Below, piece after piece: positions 63,945-64,000 of a stretch of 64,000 bases of DNA (within the stretch, counting starts at the first letter, position 1; each line of letters opens with the position of its first letter). A program made the position numbers and the translations under genes. Origin of the DNA: Sulfurimonas sp. HSL3-7 (GTDB lineage: Bacteria; Campylobacterota; Campylobacteria; Campylobacterales; Sulfurimonadaceae); NCBI RefSeq assembly GCF_039645985.1, contig NZ_CP147919.1, forward strand, positions 2,356,001 through 2,420,000, read 5' to 3'. The notes below the pieces were generated by a model. The model was not told where the DNA came from. It worked only from the letters and a program-made list of their open reading frames with translations, and searched no databases.

Positions 63945-64000
63945 AATATCGTGATTCGAAGGTAACCCTTTTGAATACAAATACACCTCGTTCTGCTACA

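Noticed and set aside
1..64000. tRNA or rRNA genes
   Set aside because: The intergenic regions were read on both strands for T-loop-like GGTTCGA motifs and cloverleaf arms; none was found. A covariance-model scan would be decisive.

Overview
The window looks like a chromosomal segment of a Campylobacterota (epsilonproteobacterial) sulfur- or hydrogen-oxidiser of the Sulfurovum / Sulfurimonas / Sulfuricurvum type. The main reason is the Nuo cluster. It has no canonical NuoE or NuoF. In their place are a 74-residue NuoE-like protein and a hybrid FAD oxidoreductase, followed by two consecutive NuoG paralogues. The clade-type DNA polymerase IV, the DUF234 protein and the small MscS channel fit the same group. 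The genus is not decided. No rRNA, tRNA, CRISPR array, IS element or prophage was seen.

Layout. 0-1.85 kb: end of a surface-polysaccharide cluster (DegT-type aminotransferase and WbqC-like protein, minus strand), visibly richer in A+T than what follows. 2.2-19.6 kb: a 15-gene nuo operon on the minus strand, nuoA-B-C-D-E'-FAD oxidoreductase-G1-G2-H-I-J-K-L-M-N, ending in a clear intrinsic terminator. 19.8-31.3 kb: an AAA+ ATPase, then genes consistent with lipid scavenging: a FadD-like acyl-CoA ligase, two divergent FadL-type porins and a VolA-type surface lipase encoded just after the second porin. A P3A proton-pumping ATPase sits between them. 31.4-38.2 kb: endonuclease IV, a tandem array of hairpin-bearing repeats, a lipoprotein and aldo/keto reductase pair, an HD-GYP response regulator, DNA polymerase IV, a gene-free stretch with strong AT hairpins, and a DUF234/PD-(D/E)xK protein whose reading frame begins before any standard start codon. 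38.2-43.4 kb: an EndA-family protein lacking its catalytic His, an N-carbamoylputrescine amidase-like enzyme, a TraF-like outer-membrane protein, a SnoaL-like protein, a small acidic protein, a secreted twin-CX3C protein and a small MscS channel. 43.7-64 kb: ion, stress and energy genes: a stress protein with a P2 ATPase, MgtE, an overlapping DUF2156-GNAT-membrane protein operon, PPK2, an M42-like peptidase, glutaminase, a long MscS channel, an RNA-type metallo-beta-lactamase-fold protein, a LOG protein, and a minus-strand set of P2A ATPase, DUF389 fusion and CNNM-like protein.

How it fits together. The Nuo complex can translocate protons through a normal membrane arm but has no FMN/NADH module, so electrons probably enter from ferredoxin or flavodoxin or through the FAD protein, or run in reverse to make reductant. 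The FadL/VolA/FadD genes could release, import and activate external fatty acids. The distal third is weighted to ion and osmotic homeostasis (three P-type ATPases of different subclasses, MgtE, CNNM, two MscS channels). I see no single compact new system with certainty. The best leads are the electron-input module of Nuo, the DUF389 fused to a degenerate lipid-kinase-like domain, the EndA homologue without its catalytic pair, the small twin-CX3C protein, and the repeat array beside nfo.
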